A stretch of 38,332 nucleotides of DNA from Pelagibacteraceae bacterium AG-349-L17 (GCA_003278805.1 QCDC01000013.1:1-38332); one strand, 5' to 3'. Shown: positions 23,974-33,692, counted from the first letter of the stretch. Program-made: numbers and translations. The notes: a model not told the origin generated them from the sequence alone.

Positions 23974-24980
23974 TAAGAGATTTTATGCAAAGTTTCAGCA
24001 ATATCACACATTCTATTGGAAAAGCCCCATTCATTATCATACCAGGCTGATATTTTACCCATATTACTTCCAACTACATTTGTTAAAGAAGCGTCTAAAA
24101 TTGCAGAAGCAGGATGATGATTAAAATCTATAGATACTAATTTTTCATGAGTAACTTCTAAGATATTTTTTAATTTATTTTTTGAAGCTTGTTCAAAGGC
24201 ATCATTAATTTTTTTTATATTAATATTTTTTTTTGTACAAAAAACTAATTCAATAAGAGAAACATTGGGAGTAGGTACTCTCATCGCAACGCCCTCTAAT
24301 TTCCCTTTGAGGTTTGGAATTATTTCTCCTATTGCTTTAGATGCTCCTGTCGAGGTGGGAACTATTGATTGACTCGCAGATCTTGCTCTCCTTGGATCTT
24401 TGTGAGAATTATCTAAAATCCTCTGATCGCTAGTAAATGCATGAATTGTGGTCATAAAACCTTTTTCAATTTCAAAATTTTCATCAAGAACACTGGCTAT
24501 TGGTGCTAGACAATTAGTAGTGCATGATGCTGCAGATATTATTTCATCTTTTTTATTAATTATATTTTCATTAACTCCAAATACTATTGTTTTATCAGCA
24601 TTTTTACATGGAGCAGAAACGATCACTTTTTTTGCACCATTTTTTATATGAGTAAGAAGTTTTTCTTTTGAATTAAATTTTCCAGTACAATCAAAAACAT
24701 AATCAACATCATGTTTTTTCCAATTAATTTCTTCAATTTTTGTTTCTTGAGAAAATGTAATTTTATTTTTATTAATTATTAAATGATTTGGATCAAAATC
24801 TAAATCAGCGTCTAATTTTCCATGAATGGAATCGTATTTGATTAATTTAGATGTAGTCTCTGAATTTGACCTATTATTTATATGATTAATTTTAAAATTT
24901 TTATTTTTAGTTTCGACAATCGATCTTACAACCATACGACCAATTCTTCCCATCCCATTAATTCCAATTTTTATTGTCAT
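23973..24980 (-). CDS. gap: Glyceraldehyde-3-phosphate dehydrogenase, type I, possibly NADP-using
   Basis: 335 residues. INGMGRIGRMVVRS near residue 7-20 is the dinucleotide fold motif, SAASCTTNCLAP carries the catalytic Cys153, and SGRRARSASQSIVPTSTGAS-like and WYDNEWGFSNRM segments complete the family pattern (the first reads DPRRARSASQSIVPTSTGAS here). Oddity: where NAD-specific enzymes have the conserved Asp after the second strand (usually N-D-L), this protein has Asn35-Asn36-Arg37. Loss of that Asp plus a new Arg is known to relax specificity toward NADP. The gene starts immediately after the tkt stop and overlaps pgk by one base. Confidence 0.96.
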   Translation of the reverse strand: MTIKIGINGMGRIGRMVVRSIVETKNKNFKINHINNRSNSETTSKLIKYDSIHGKLDADLDFDPNHLIINKNKITFSQETKIEEINWKKHDVDYVFDCTGKFNSKEKLLTHIKNGAKKVIVSAPCKNADKTIVFGVNENIINKKDEIISAASCTTNCLAPIASVLDENFEIEKGFMTTIHAFTSDQRILDNSHKDPRRARSASQSIVPTSTGASKAIGEIIPNLKGKLEGVAMRVPTPNVSLIELVFCTKKNINIKKINDAFEQASKNKLKNILEVTHEKLVSIDFNHHPASAILDASLTNVVGSNMGKISAWYDNEWGFSNRMCDIAETLHKIS

Positions 24981-26939
24981 TTATTTTTTTACTAATTTTT
25001 TAGTAATATTTTTAATGTTCGTGCTCTCTAGTCCAAAATATTTATAAATATCTTTATAAGGTGCACTTTTACCAAATTCATCAATTCCAAAAGTTATTCC
25101 GTTATCACCTACATATTTTTTCCAACAATCACTTGATCCAGCTTCAATTGATATTTTTAATTTTGTTTCTTTTAAAATTTTATTTTTATATGATTTTGAT
25201 TGTAATTCGAAAAGTTCCATACAAGGCATTGATATTACCTTGGAGTATATTTTATCTTTGGCTAATTTATGGCTAACCTCTATTGCTAGATTAACTTCAG
25301 ATCCACTAGCCAATATTGTAAGATTAATTTTTTTATTTGTTCTTAAAACCTCGTAAGCGCCCAATGAGCATAAGTTTTTACTTGAGTACGTTTTCCTTAC
25401 TGGATTTAAATTTTGTCTTGTTAAAGATAGCACACTGGGTGTTTTTGAGTTTTTTAAGGCATTTTCCCAACATTCGATAGTTTCAATTCTATCTGAAGGC
25501 CTAAATACATTTAAGTTAGGTATAGCACGTAATCCTGAAAGCTGTTCTATAGGTTGATGGGTAGGGCCATCTTCTCCGAGCCCAATAGAGTCATGAGTCA
25601 TTACATAAATGACTCTTTTTTTCATTAAGGCAGATAATCTGATCGAAGGTTTGCAATAATCAGAAAATATTAAAAAAGTACCTCCATAAGGAATTAGATT
25701 ACTGTGAAGTGCGATACCATTCATAACTCCACTCATTGCATGTTCTCTCACACCGTAGTGAATGTAATCACCATTAAAATCTCCAGGTTTAATTATTTTA
25801 TGGTTTTTAGTTTTTGTATTATTTGATCCCGCTAAATCAGCAGAGCCACCAATTAAATTATTTTTTTGTTTTGTTAATGCATTCAATGTCATTTCTGAAC
25901 ATTTTCTAGTAGCTAAACTTTTTGGCTCCTTTATTGCATTCTCTTTTTCTTTCTTAAGCACCGTTGTAAAGTTATTTTTTAAAGTTTGATTAAATTCTAT
26001 TTTTTTTCTTTTTAATACTTTGTTCCATTTTTTTTCTAAAGTTTCACCTCTTTGGCCAATTTTTCTCCATTCATTTAAAATTTTATTTGGGATATCAAAA
26101 GGTTTGGTTTTCCAATTTAAGGCTTTTCTTACAAGCTTGATTTCATCTACTCCCAATGGACTTCCATGAGACGATGCTTTTCCTGATTTATTCGGTGAAC
26201 CATATCCAATCTTTGTTTTACAAGAAATCACAGTAGGTTTTTTAGCTTTTTGAACTTTTTTTAGTGCTATAAAAATTTCTTTTTCATTATGACCGTTGAT
26301 AGAAATATAATCCCAACCATATCCTTCAAATCTTTTTTTAAAATTATCTGAAACCGCGAGATTTGTTGGACCATCAATGGAAATTGAATTGTTATCAAAT
26401 AGCATAATTAAATTTTTAAGTTTTAAATGTCCCGCTAAACTCATCGCTTCATGACTTATTCCTTCCATTAAGCATCCATCTCCAGCTAAAACATAAGTTT
26501 TATGATTAATTAAATCTTTACCTAATTTATTTTTTAAAATTTCTTCAGCTATTGCAAAACCAACTGCATTAGATATACCTTGTCCTAGAGGACCTGTTGT
26601 AGTTTCAATACCTGTTTTCGGATGATATTCAGGGTGTCCAGCACAAATAGAATTAAGCTGCCTAAATTTTTTAATATTATTAATTGATATACTTTTATAT
26701 CCAGTTAAGTAAAGCAAAGAATATAAAAGCATAGAGCCATGACCAGCAGACAAAACAAATCTATCTCTATTTAACCAATCTGGATTCTTAGGATTAAATC
26801 TTAAAAAATTTTTGAATAACACTGTTGCAACATCTGCCATGCCCATCGGCATTCCTGGGTGACCTGAATTTGCTTTTTGAACAGCATCAATTGATAAAAA
26901 TCTGATGCAATTAGCTAAATCATTGTGTAGTTTGCTCAA
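24981..26939 (-). CDS. tkt: Transketolase
   Basis: 652 residues, normal length. Landmarks: [13 protein letters not shown] near residue 25, [18 protein letters not shown] near 64, [13 protein letters not shown] near 114, the thiamine diphosphate motif GDGCLMEG near 154 with the matching Asn about 30 residues later, and [20 protein letters not shown] near 445 in the pyrimidine domain. It transfers two-carbon units in the pentose phosphate pathway and needs TPP and Mg2+. It is the first gene of the minus-strand run and starts 53 bases from the divergent coiled-coil gene at 26993, where the promoters for both directions must lie. Confidence 0.97.
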   Translation of the reverse strand: MSKLHNDLANCIRFLSIDAVQKANSGHPGMPMGMADVATVLFKNFLRFNPKNPDWLNRDRFVLSAGHGSMLLYSLLYLTGYKSISINNIKKFRQLNSICAGHPEYHPKTGIETTTGPLGQGISNAVGFAIAEEILKNKLGKDLINHKTYVLAGDGCLMEGISHEAMSLAGHLKLKNLIMLFDNNSISIDGPTNLAVSDNFKKRFEGYGWDYISINGHNEKEIFIALKKVQKAKKPTVISCKTKIGYGSPNKSGKASSHGSPLGVDEIKLVRKALNWKTKPFDIPNKILNEWRKIGQRGETLEKKWNKVLKRKKIEFNQTLKNNFTTVLKKEKENAIKEPKSLATRKCSEMTLNALTKQKNNLIGGSADLAGSNNTKTKNHKIIKPGDFNGDYIHYGVREHAMSGVMNGIALHSNLIPYGGTFLIFSDYCKPSIRLSALMKKRVIYVMTHDSIGLGEDGPTHQPIEQLSGLRAIPNLNVFRPSDRIETIECWENALKNSKTPSVLSLTRQNLNPVRKTYSSKNLCSLGAYEVLRTNKKINLTILASGSEVNLAIEVSHKLAKDKIYSKVISMPCMELFELQSKSYKNKILKETKLKISIEAGSSDCWKKYVGDNGITFGIDEFGKSAPYKDIYKYFGLESTNIKNITKKLVKK

Positions 26940-26992
26940 AATTATCCTGACTAGACTAAGAAGAATCTATTTAATAATATAAACATATATAT

Positions 26993-27316
26993 ATGAATTC
27001 TATAAACGAAAAAGAAAAAAAATTAAATATTGCATTAGAGGAATTAAAAAATTTAGATCTAACAAATCCTGAATTACAAAAAAATATCGAAAATTTAAGC
27101 ACAAAACAAAATCAATTAGAAATTGAAAAAACACAGATTGAAGAAAAATATAAAACGTTACTCGAGGAACATGAAAATTTATCAAAAAAACTTGAGGATC
27201 TTAAAAATAAAGAAAAGCTGGAGGAAAGAAAACAAATTGAATTTTCTGAAAAAATTGATGAACTTAATCAAGAAACTGACACACTATTGGATGAAATAGA
27301 TAAATGGCAAATGTAA
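26993..27316 (+). CDS. Small coiled-coil protein of unknown function (upstream of zapA)
   Basis: 107 residues, almost entirely Glu/Lys/Leu-rich heptads from about residue 5 to 100, so a long coiled coil is predicted. No signal peptide, membrane helix or catalytic motif is visible. It overlaps zapA by 13 bases, which suggests a role alongside ZapA in the division ring. The position matches a DUF4164-type protein found before zapA in other alphaproteobacteria (from memory), but the low-complexity sequence prevents a firm family call. Confidence 0.7.
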   Translation: MNSINEKEKKLNIALEELKNLDLTNPELQKNIENLSTKQNQLEIEKTQIEEKYKTLLEEHENLSKKLEDLKNKEKLEERKQIEFSEKIDELNQETDTLLDEIDKWQM

Positions 27317-27750
27317 GTATAAAATTTAACAATAAAGAGTTTTTGCTCGCTTGTGAAGATGGACAAGAGGAACACTTAGAAGAATTGTTAATTCAGATTA
27401 ATAAAAAGTTTAATAATTTAAAAAATGATTTGGGAAATCTAGGTGAAAATAAATTATTATTAATTACAGCTGTAAAAATAATGGATGAGTATTACGAAAC
27501 TAAGAAAAAAGTAGATCAAAAAAAAGAAGAATTAAATGATCTATCAAAAAAATTTAAAGAACTAAAATCTCTAATTTACGATTATAGGGACAAAAAAGAA
27601 TCTGAAATTGAAAAACTAAATCTTGATCATGAAAATTTAAAACAAGAAATTGACGATAATCAAAAAAAATATGAAAATTTAATTGATGAAGCTGCTGATC
27701 AAATATCAAATTTTGTAAAAAAAGCAAAATTAGAAAACATTTCAAAGTAG
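27304..27750 (+). CDS. zapA: Cell division protein ZapA
   Basis: 148 residues. The N-terminal NVSIKFNNKEFLLACEDGQE is the ZapA globular head (typically 'v.v.i.gr.y.i.c.dgqe'), followed by LLLITAVKIMDEYYE and a long coiled coil from about residue 60 onward. ZapA binds FtsZ and bundles its filaments. The tail is longer than in E. coli ZapA (109 residues). It lies between the coiled-coil gene (13-base overlap) and the formyl-THF ligase gene (4 bases away). Confidence 0.88.
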   Translation: MANVSIKFNNKEFLLACEDGQEEHLEELLIQINKKFNNLKNDLGNLGENKLLLITAVKIMDEYYETKKKVDQKKEELNDLSKKFKELKSLIYDYRDKKESEIEKLNLDHENLKQEIDDNQKKYENLIDEAADQISNFVKKAKLENISK

Positions 27751-27754
27751 TTCT

Positions 27755-28300
27755 GTGAGTAAATCTAAGCAAAGAAGTAAAATTTTAAATCTTAGAAAAA
27801 AAAATTCGAATAAAAACCTTAGCCTCAATCCCGAAAGAATTTATCGATTTTTAAAAAAAAATAAAATTAATTTCAAAAATATAGGTGGGTATTACCCTTG
27901 TAATCATGAGATTGATGACTTGGATATGCTTTATTTTTTAAGAAACAAAAAGGCAAATATTTCATTACCAATAATTAGAGAAAATAACCAAATGGATTTT
28001 TTTGAATGGACAAATAAAGATCCTTTAAAAATTAATAAGTATGGAATTGCTGAGCCAACTTTAGGAAAGAAAATTTACCCAGATATAATATTTGTTCCTT
28101 TAGTAGCTTATGATGATGATCTGAATAGATTAGGCTATGGTGGAGGATTTTATGATCGTTATTTAGAAAAAATATCTAAAATTAAAAAAATATTTAAAAT
28201 TGGATTAGGATTTTCATATCAGGAGATAAAAAAAATACCTATCAACAAGTATGATAAGAAACTTGATTTAATAATAACCGAGAAAAAAATTATACAATGA
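27755..28300 (+). CDS. 5-formyltetrahydrofolate cyclo-ligase
   Basis: 181 residues, GTG start. The C-terminal YPDIIFVPLVAYDDDLNRLG (residues about 107-126) and YGGGFYDRYL are the ATP/folate-binding signature of the FTHF cyclo-ligase family, and GIAEPTLG near 93 also fits. It converts 5-formyl-THF to 5,10-methenyl-THF with ATP. The order zapA then cyclo-ligase is conserved in proteobacteria, where the 6S RNA gene often lies between them; here only 4 bases separate them. It overlaps the next gene by 4 bases. Confidence 0.9.
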   Translation: MSKSKQRSKILNLRKKNSNKNLSLNPERIYRFLKKNKINFKNIGGYYPCNHEIDDLDMLYFLRNKKANISLPIIRENNQMDFFEWTNKDPLKINKYGIAEPTLGKKIYPDIIFVPLVAYDDDLNRLGYGGGFYDRYLEKISKIKKIFKIGLGFSYQEIKKIPINKYDKKLDLIITEKKIIQ

Positions 28301-29136
28301 GAATTTTATTTTTAGGGGATGTTGTTGGAATTTCAGGATGTTCTAAATTAACAAGTAATTTATTAAATGAAATTGATAAAAACAAAATCGATTTTGTAAT
28401 AGTAAACGGTGAAAATGCAGCAGTTCAAGGTGTGGGGCTAACTAAAGAAATATGTGAGGATTTTTTTAATTGTGGAGTTGATGTTATCACAACCGGCAAT
28501 CATGTTTGGGATCAAAAAGAAATTATGGAATATATTGATAAAGAAGAAAGATTATTGAGACCTAAAAATTTATTTGAACCTGCACCAGGAAAAGGTTTTC
28601 AGATTTATAAAACAAAAAATGACATAAAAATTGGAGTTCTTAATTTGATGGGCAACGTTTTTATGAAAAAGTGTGAAGATGTTTTTGAAGTTTCTCAAAA
28701 ATTTTTAAAAGAAAATGAAATGAAAAAGGATTTTGATATACTTGTAGTTGATTTCCATGGTGAAATTACTAGCGAAAAAAATGCTATAGGACATCTATTT
28801 GATGGAAAGGCAACTCTCGTGGTTGGAACCCATACTCATATTCCAACAAATGATGCCAGAATACTTAATAATGGTACTGGATATCAAACCGATGCAGGTA
28901 TGTGTGGGGATTATGATTCAGTGATTGGAATGAATAAAGAAAATTCCTTAAATAGATTTTTAAAAAAGAATTCAGTGAAACACTTTCCTGCAACTGGAGA
29001 TGCTACTTTGTGTGGTGTTATAGTAGATTGTGATATAAAAACAGGTTTAGCAATAAACATCAAAAGCTATTTATACGGAGATCAACTAAAAAATATTAAA
29101 AGATCATGGCAGGACATTCACATTGGGCAGGAATAA
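28297..29136 (+). CDS. YmdB-like metallophosphoesterase (TIGR00282 family)
   Basis: 279 residues. MRILFLGDVVG at the N-terminus, VNGENAA near residue 38, TTGNHVWDQKE near 66-76, DFHGEITSEK near 151 and VVGTHTHIPTNDARIL near 177-192 give the Asp, Asn, Glu and His ligands of the binuclear metal site. Bacillus YmdB has 2',3'-cAMP phosphodiesterase activity and affects motility versus biofilm choice. Whether the SAR11 protein shares that role is unknown. It overlaps the cyclo-ligase gene by 4 bases and yebC by 31 bases. Confidence 0.9.
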   Translation: MRILFLGDVVGISGCSKLTSNLLNEIDKNKIDFVIVNGENAAVQGVGLTKEICEDFFNCGVDVITTGNHVWDQKEIMEYIDKEERLLRPKNLFEPAPGKGFQIYKTKNDIKIGVLNLMGNVFMKKCEDVFEVSQKFLKENEMKKDFDILVVDFHGEITSEKNAIGHLFDGKATLVVGTHTHIPTNDARILNNGTGYQTDAGMCGDYDSVIGMNKENSLNRFLKKNSVKHFPATGDATLCGVIVDCDIKTGLAINIKSYLYGDQLKNIKRSWQDIHIGQE

Positions 29137-29831
29137 AACATAAAAAAGGTAAGGCTGATAAGCAAAGATCAAAGATATTTTCAAAATTATCTAAAGAGAT
29201 TACTGTTGCGGCAAAACTTGGTGACAAAGATCCAGCAATGAACCCTAGACTAAGATCTGCAGTACAGGCCGCTAGATCTGCAAATATGCCTAAAGATAAT
29301 ATTGAAAGAGCAATAGATAAATCTTCTGCAGCTACAGGAGCAAATTTTGAAAATTTAAGATACGAGGGGTTTGGACCAGAAAAGATTGCAGTTATAGTTG
29401 AAACTTTGACAGATAACAAAAATAGGACCGCATCAAATATTAGAACTATTTTTCAAAAAAATGGTGGGAGTTTAGGAACTCAAGGTTCAGCATCTCACAA
29501 TTTTCAACAACTGGGTATAATCAAAATTGATAAAAAAGAGATATCTGATGAAAAAATTTTAGATTTAGCCATTGAATCAGGAGCTGATGAATGTTTTTCT
29601 TATGAGGATTATCATGAGGTCCAGTGTCAAATGAGTGAAATATATAATGTAAAAAAAAATCTTGAGAAAATTATTGCGAATTTTATTTCTACAGAAATTG
29701 AATGGGTCCCATTAAATAGTGTTGAGGTAAATAGAGAAAATAAAGATAATGTTGTAGATTTTTTAGAAACTCTTGAAGAAGATGACGATGTTCAGAGCGT
29801 TTATTCAAACGTTAATTTGGGTGGTATTTAA
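29106..29831 (+). CDS. yebC: YebC/PmpR family DNA-binding regulatory protein
   Basis: 241 residues. MAGHSHWAGIKHKKGKADKQ is the near-invariant N-terminus and fixes the start, even though this leaves a 31-base overlap with the phosphoesterase gene. NPRLRSAVQAARSANMPKDN and YEGFGPEKIAVIVETLTDN follow as family signatures. Members act as transcriptional regulators, and some YebC proteins were reported to help ribosomes at proline stretches. It is followed by a 1-base TAATG overlap with the RuvC-like gene. Confidence 0.96.
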   Translation: MAGHSHWAGIKHKKGKADKQRSKIFSKLSKEITVAAKLGDKDPAMNPRLRSAVQAARSANMPKDNIERAIDKSSAATGANFENLRYEGFGPEKIAVIVETLTDNKNRTASNIRTIFQKNGGSLGTQGSASHNFQQLGIIKIDKKEISDEKILDLAIESGADECFSYEDYHEVQCQMSEIYNVKKNLEKIIANFISTEIEWVPLNSVEVNRENKDNVVDFLETLEEDDDVQSVYSNVNLGGI

Positions 29832-30325
29832 TGATGATTATTGGAATTGATCCTGGCATTTCAGGTTCAATCTGTTTTTTTCAAGATGGTATAATAAAAG
29901 ACGTAATTGAAATGCCAACCATGACAGATGGTAAGAAGAATAAAAGACAAGTAAATGGTGCTCAAATATTTAATGAAATTAGTGAAAGGATAAACAAATT
30001 TGATAAAAAAAACATAAAAGTTGTAATTGAACAGGTTTCTGCAATGCCTGGACAAGGCGTTACTAGCATGTTTAATTTTGGTCAATCTTTTGGTATTTTA
30101 AAAGGAATATGCAGCGCAATGCATTTACCTGTTTATTATGTTAGACCTGCTAAGTGGAAAAAATATTTTAACCTTATTAATTCAGAAAAAGATGCGAGCA
30201 GAACAAGAGCTATTGAAATTTTTCCATATTTTTCATCACAATTGTCAAAAAAAAAAGATAACAACAAGGCAGATGCTATTCTAATAGCTAGTTTTTTCTA
30301 CGAAACTTATCAAAAAGAAGAATAA
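29831..30325 (+). CDS. RuvC-like Holliday junction resolvase (phage/short-form type)
   Basis: 164 residues. MMIIGIDPGISGSICFF carries Asp7 in the IDPG motif of RuvC. VVIEQVSAMPGQG supplies Glu67, and KADAILIA near residue 146 supplies Asp148. This is the D-E-D pattern of the RuvC/RNase H fold. Between them YYVRPAKWKKYF is typical of the RuvC-like proteins seen in phages and some bacteria rather than of E. coli RuvC. It follows yebC, the place ruvC occupies in many proteobacteria, but ruvA and ruvB do not follow. It probably resolves branched DNA; a specialised function is possible. Confidence 0.78.
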   Translation: MMIIGIDPGISGSICFFQDGIIKDVIEMPTMTDGKKNKRQVNGAQIFNEISERINKFDKKNIKVVIEQVSAMPGQGVTSMFNFGQSFGILKGICSAMHLPVYYVRPAKWKKYFNLINSEKDASRTRAIEIFPYFSSQLSKKKDNNKADAILIASFFYETYQKEE

Positions 30326-30378
30326 TCAATTTAAATTAAAAGACAAAATCATGACACATTTACGTGTGATGAGTAAGT

Positions 30379-31053
30379 ATGGAAGCAGATATAGCAGCAA
30401 AAGCAGTTGAATTAGGAACAAATACTGATTTTTCATTATTTAGTTTATTTTTAAGAGCAGACATAATTGTTAAGTCTGTAATGATTATATTAATATTGTG
30501 CTCAATATATTCTTGGGCTGTAATTATTGAAAAGTTTCGTTTATTTAAAAAAATAACTAAATCTTCAGAAGAATTTGAAGAAAAATTTTGGAATTCTAAA
30601 TCTGCCGAAACTTTTTATAATAATTTACCTGGTAAACTTGAGGATCCAATGTCACTTGTGTTTCAAGATGCAATGGAAGGATTACTTAAAAAAAAATCAA
30701 GAACTAACATTAGTGAAAGAATGAGTGCATCTCTAGAAGCTGGAATTGAAAAACAAATGACAAAAATTGAAAAAGGTTTTACTTTTTTGGCAACAGTAGG
30801 TTCAACAGCACCATTTATTGGATTGTTTGGAACTGTTTGGGGAATTATGAATTCTTTTCAATCTATAGCTATTTCAAGAAATACAAGTCTTGCGATAGTT
30901 GCGCCGGGGATAGCCGAAGCTTTATTTGCAACTGCACTTGGTCTGTTAGCTGCAATACCAGCAGTAGTTGCTTACAACAAATTTAATAATGACTCTAAAA
31001 AATATTCTGAAAAATTAGAAAACTTCTCTAAAAGATTTTTAACTATAATCTAA
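30379..31053 (+). CDS. tolQ: Tol-Pal system protein TolQ
   Basis: 224 residues with three membrane helices near residues 25-48, 137-160 and 170-195. FLATVGSTAPFIGLFGTVWG near 137-156 and NTSLAIVAPGIAEALFATAL near 168-187 are the ExbB/TolQ channel signatures with conserved Thr and Pro. TolQ and TolR form the proton-driven motor that tightens the outer membrane at division sites. It heads the tol cluster, 53 bases after the RuvC-like gene. An ATG in another frame at 30369 is not used, since the family N-terminus fits 30379. Confidence 0.95.
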   Translation: MEADIAAKAVELGTNTDFSLFSLFLRADIIVKSVMIILILCSIYSWAVIIEKFRLFKKITKSSEEFEEKFWNSKSAETFYNNLPGKLEDPMSLVFQDAMEGLLKKKSRTNISERMSASLEAGIEKQMTKIEKGFTFLATVGSTAPFIGLFGTVWGIMNSFQSIAISRNTSLAIVAPGIAEALFATALGLLAAIPAVVAYNKFNNDSKKYSEKLENFSKRFLTII

Positions 31054-31056
31054 AAA

Positions 31057-31473
31057 ATGGCTTTTAAATTTAATCGCTCATCAAAAGAACCTATGAGTGA
31101 AATAAATGTTACTCCATTCGTTGACGTTATGTTGGTATTATTAATTATATTTATGGTAACAGCACCATTATTAACTGTAGGTGTTCAAGTTGATTTACCA
31201 GAAAGTTCGGCAGACTCTTTACCTGAAGAAACAGAGCCTTTAACACTTTCAATTAACGCAAAAGGTGAAATTTTTATTCAAGAAGCAAAAGTTGAATACG
31301 ATAATATTATTGCAAAAGTTTTAGCGGTTTCAAAAAATAGAACTGATACCAGAATTTATGTTAGAGGTGATAAAACTATAAATTATGGGAGAGTTTTAGA
31401 AATAATGGGATTACTATCAGGATCTGGTTTTACCAAAGTAGCATTGATTTCAGAACCATATAAACAAAGGTAA
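31057..31473 (+). CDS. tolR: Tol-Pal system protein TolR (ExbD/TolR family)
   Basis: 138 residues. PMSEINVTPFVDVMLVLLII at residues 12-31 contains the single membrane helix with the proton-carrying Asp23. The rest is a periplasmic domain ending in GRVLEIMGLLSGSGFTKVAL, the usual ExbD end segment. It starts 3 bases after tolQ. Confidence 0.96.
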   Translation: MAFKFNRSSKEPMSEINVTPFVDVMLVLLIIFMVTAPLLTVGVQVDLPESSADSLPEETEPLTLSINAKGEIFIQEAKVEYDNIIAKVLAVSKNRTDTRIYVRGDKTINYGRVLEIMGLLSGSGFTKVALISEPYKQR

Positions 31474-31478
31474 TTAAA

Positions 31479-32342
31479 GTGAATAGAAGTTTAATTATTT
31501 CTTCTGTTTTACATGCTTTGTTAATTTTTATTACAGCTATGAGTTTACCTTTTTTGGCAAAGAAACCGCTTGATATTCCTCCAATTGTATCGGTTGAGTT
31601 AATTCAAATAGCAGAAAAAACTAATATTCCATTTGCACCTAAAGCTAAAAAGATAATTGAAAAAGTTAAAGAGAAAGAAAAAAAACTTATTTCAGAACAA
31701 GCTCCACCAAAAAAAGTAGAAAAAACGAAAACAAAAACTGTTTTGGCTCCTGATCAAAATAATAAAAAAATAGATAACGAAACACCTGAAGCAATTCCGC
31801 TTCCAGATAAAACTTTAAAAAAAGTTGAGACAAAAGAGGAAAAAAAACAAAATCCTGAAAAAGTAGATGATGAAGTTAAACAGGTATCAGAATTTGAAAA
31901 AAAAGATCTGTTTGATCCAAATAATATTGCTGCTTTAATTGATAAATCAAAAGAACAGACTGCAGAAGTTTTAAAAACAAATGATGATATTACTCAAGAT
32001 CAAGAAAGAAATGTAGAAAATACAGGTCTTACACTAAGCGAAGAGGATGCTCTTAAAGCACAAATATTTGGGTGCTGGAGTATTCCATTAGGATTACCAT
32101 ACAATGAAAATTTATTGGTAAGAATAAAGTTAAAATTAAAACCTGATGGAACAGTATCAAAAACAGAAATTTTGGACCATGCAAGAATGAATAAACCAGG
32201 CCAAGGATTTTACAAGGTTTTAGCAGAAAGTGCTTTGAGAGCTGTCAAGTTATGCCAACCATTAAGAGTTCCAACAACTGGATATGAAAGATGGAAAGAA
32301 TTACAATTAAATTTTGATGCAAGAGAGATGTTAGAAGGGTAG
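31479..32342 (+). CDS. tolA: TolA-like protein of the Tol-Pal system
   Basis: 287 residues, GTG start. One N-terminal helix (about residues 3-27) anchors it in the inner membrane. Residues 45-170 are highly charged, with Lys/Glu/Pro repeats, and probably span the periplasm. The C-terminal 90 residues (from AQIFGCWSIPLGLPYNENLL) resemble the TolA/TonB C-terminal domain with a pair of Cys-containing strands. TolA bridges the TolQR motor to Pal and TolB. The linker is shorter than in E. coli TolA (421 residues). It follows tolR by 5 bases. Confidence 0.88.
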   Translation: MNRSLIISSVLHALLIFITAMSLPFLAKKPLDIPPIVSVELIQIAEKTNIPFAPKAKKIIEKVKEKEKKLISEQAPPKKVEKTKTKTVLAPDQNNKKIDNETPEAIPLPDKTLKKVETKEEKKQNPEKVDDEVKQVSEFEKKDLFDPNNIAALIDKSKEQTAEVLKTNDDITQDQERNVENTGLTLSEEDALKAQIFGCWSIPLGLPYNENLLVRIKLKLKPDGTVSKTEILDHARMNKPGQGFYKVLAESALRAVKLCQPLRVPTTGYERWKELQLNFDAREMLEG

Positions 32343-32351
32343 TATATTTAA

Positions 32352-33692
32352 ATGACAAAAAAAATTTTAATATTATTATTTATATTAATACCTATCAAAG
32401 CAAATGCTTTAATTGAAGTTGATATAACTAGGGGAAATTTAAATCCACTTCCATTAGCAGTTTCTCCCCTATCAATTGATGAAGAATCTAGAAAAGGTTT
32501 TGAAAAAATACTTAAAAAAGAAAATATTGGCTCCGAGATATCAAATATCGTTGAGAATAATTTGAGAACATCGGGATTATTTAATCCTCTAGACAAAAAG
32601 GCTTTTTTACAAGCTCCTGATATTGCAAATTTAAAACCAAGATTTGAAGATTGGAATTTAATTAAAGCTCAAGCACTTATTACTGGTAAAGTAAATTATG
32701 TTGACGATAAATTAAGGGTTGAGTTTCGATTATGGGACGTTTTAGCTGCTAAAGAAATGATGGCTTTAGCTTTTACCACAGTTCCTAACAATTGGAGAAG
32801 AGTAGGGCATATTATTTCTGATAAGGTTTATGAAAGGCTGACTGGAGAAAAAGGTTATTTTGATACAAGAATAATTTATGTCTCAGAAGAAGGACCAAAA
32901 ACACAAAGAATAAAAAAATTAGCAATCATGGATCAAGATGGAGCTAATAATAAATTTTTGACATTAGGGAATGAGTTAGTTTTAACACCACGATTTAATC
33001 CGGCAAGTCAAATGGTAACCTATTTGTCTTACTTTAAAAATATGCCAAGGGTTTATTTGTTAGATATAGAAACGGGGACACAAGAGGTAGTTGGTGATTT
33101 TCCTGGAATGACATTTGCACCACGTTTTTCACCTGACGGTAAAAAAATAATTATGAGTTTTGCTAAAGATGGGAAGTCAGATATTTACACTATGGATTTA
33201 GAAAATAGAATTGTTGAAAAAATTACTAATCATCCATCAATTGACACTTCTCCATCTTATTCTCCTGATGGGAAATATATTACATTTAATTCTGATAGAA
33301 GTGGTTATCAGCAAATTTATGTAATGAAGAATGATGGAAGTGATGTGAAAAGAATTTCTTTTGGCAACGGTTTATATGGAACACCTGTGTGGTCTCCAAG
33401 AGGAGATTTAATTGCATTTACAAAATTACATAGAGGTAAATTTTATATAGGCGTAATGAGAACCGATGGAAGTGGTGAAAGGTTGTTAACTGAAAATTAT
33501 TATCAAGAAGCACCTTCTTGGTCTCCAAATGGAAGGGTGTTAATATTTTATAGAGAGACAAAAACTAACTCCAAAGGAGAAGGTTTTTCAGCAAAATTGT
33601 GGTCTATAGATTTAACTGGTTACAATGAGCGGCAAATAAAGACACCAACAGATGCTTCAGACCCATCATGGTCATCTTTATTAAGTAATTAA
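32352..33692 (+). CDS. tolB: Tol-Pal system protein TolB
   Basis: 446 residues. A signal peptide of about 19 residues ends at IKANA. The N-terminal domain includes [17 protein letters not shown] near residue 23 and the segment [20 protein letters not shown] near 103. From about residue 190 there is a six-bladed beta-propeller with repeated [24 protein letters not shown] and [15 protein letters not shown] blades. TolB is periplasmic and binds Pal. It follows tolA by 9 bases. Confidence 0.97.
   Translation: MTKKILILLFILIPIKANALIEVDITRGNLNPLPLAVSPLSIDEESRKGFEKILKKENIGSEISNIVENNLRTSGLFNPLDKKAFLQAPDIANLKPRFEDWNLIKAQALITGKVNYVDDKLRVEFRLWDVLAAKEMMALAFTTVPNNWRRVGHIISDKVYERLTGEKGYFDTRIIYVSEEGPKTQRIKKLAIMDQDGANNKFLTLGNELVLTPRFNPASQMVTYLSYFKNMPRVYLLDIETGTQEVVGDFPGMTFAPRFSPDGKKIIMSFAKDGKSDIYTMDLENRIVEKITNHPSIDTSPSYSPDGKYITFNSDRSGYQQIYVMKNDGSDVKRISFGNGLYGTPVWSPRGDLIAFTKLHRGKFYIGVMRTDGSGERLLTENYYQEAPSWSPNGRVLIFYRETKTNSKGEGFSAKLWSIDLTGYNERQIKTPTDASDPSWSSLLSN

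Noticed and set aside
27751..27754. 6S RNA expected between zapA and the formyl-THF cyclo-ligase gene
   Set aside because: Only 4 bases separate the two genes, so the RNA cannot be here. It may be elsewhere in the genome.
30351..30366. Small hairpin (ACAC/GTGT) before tolQ as a regulatory site
   Set aside because: A 4-pair stem without a T-run or known operator pattern is expected by chance.
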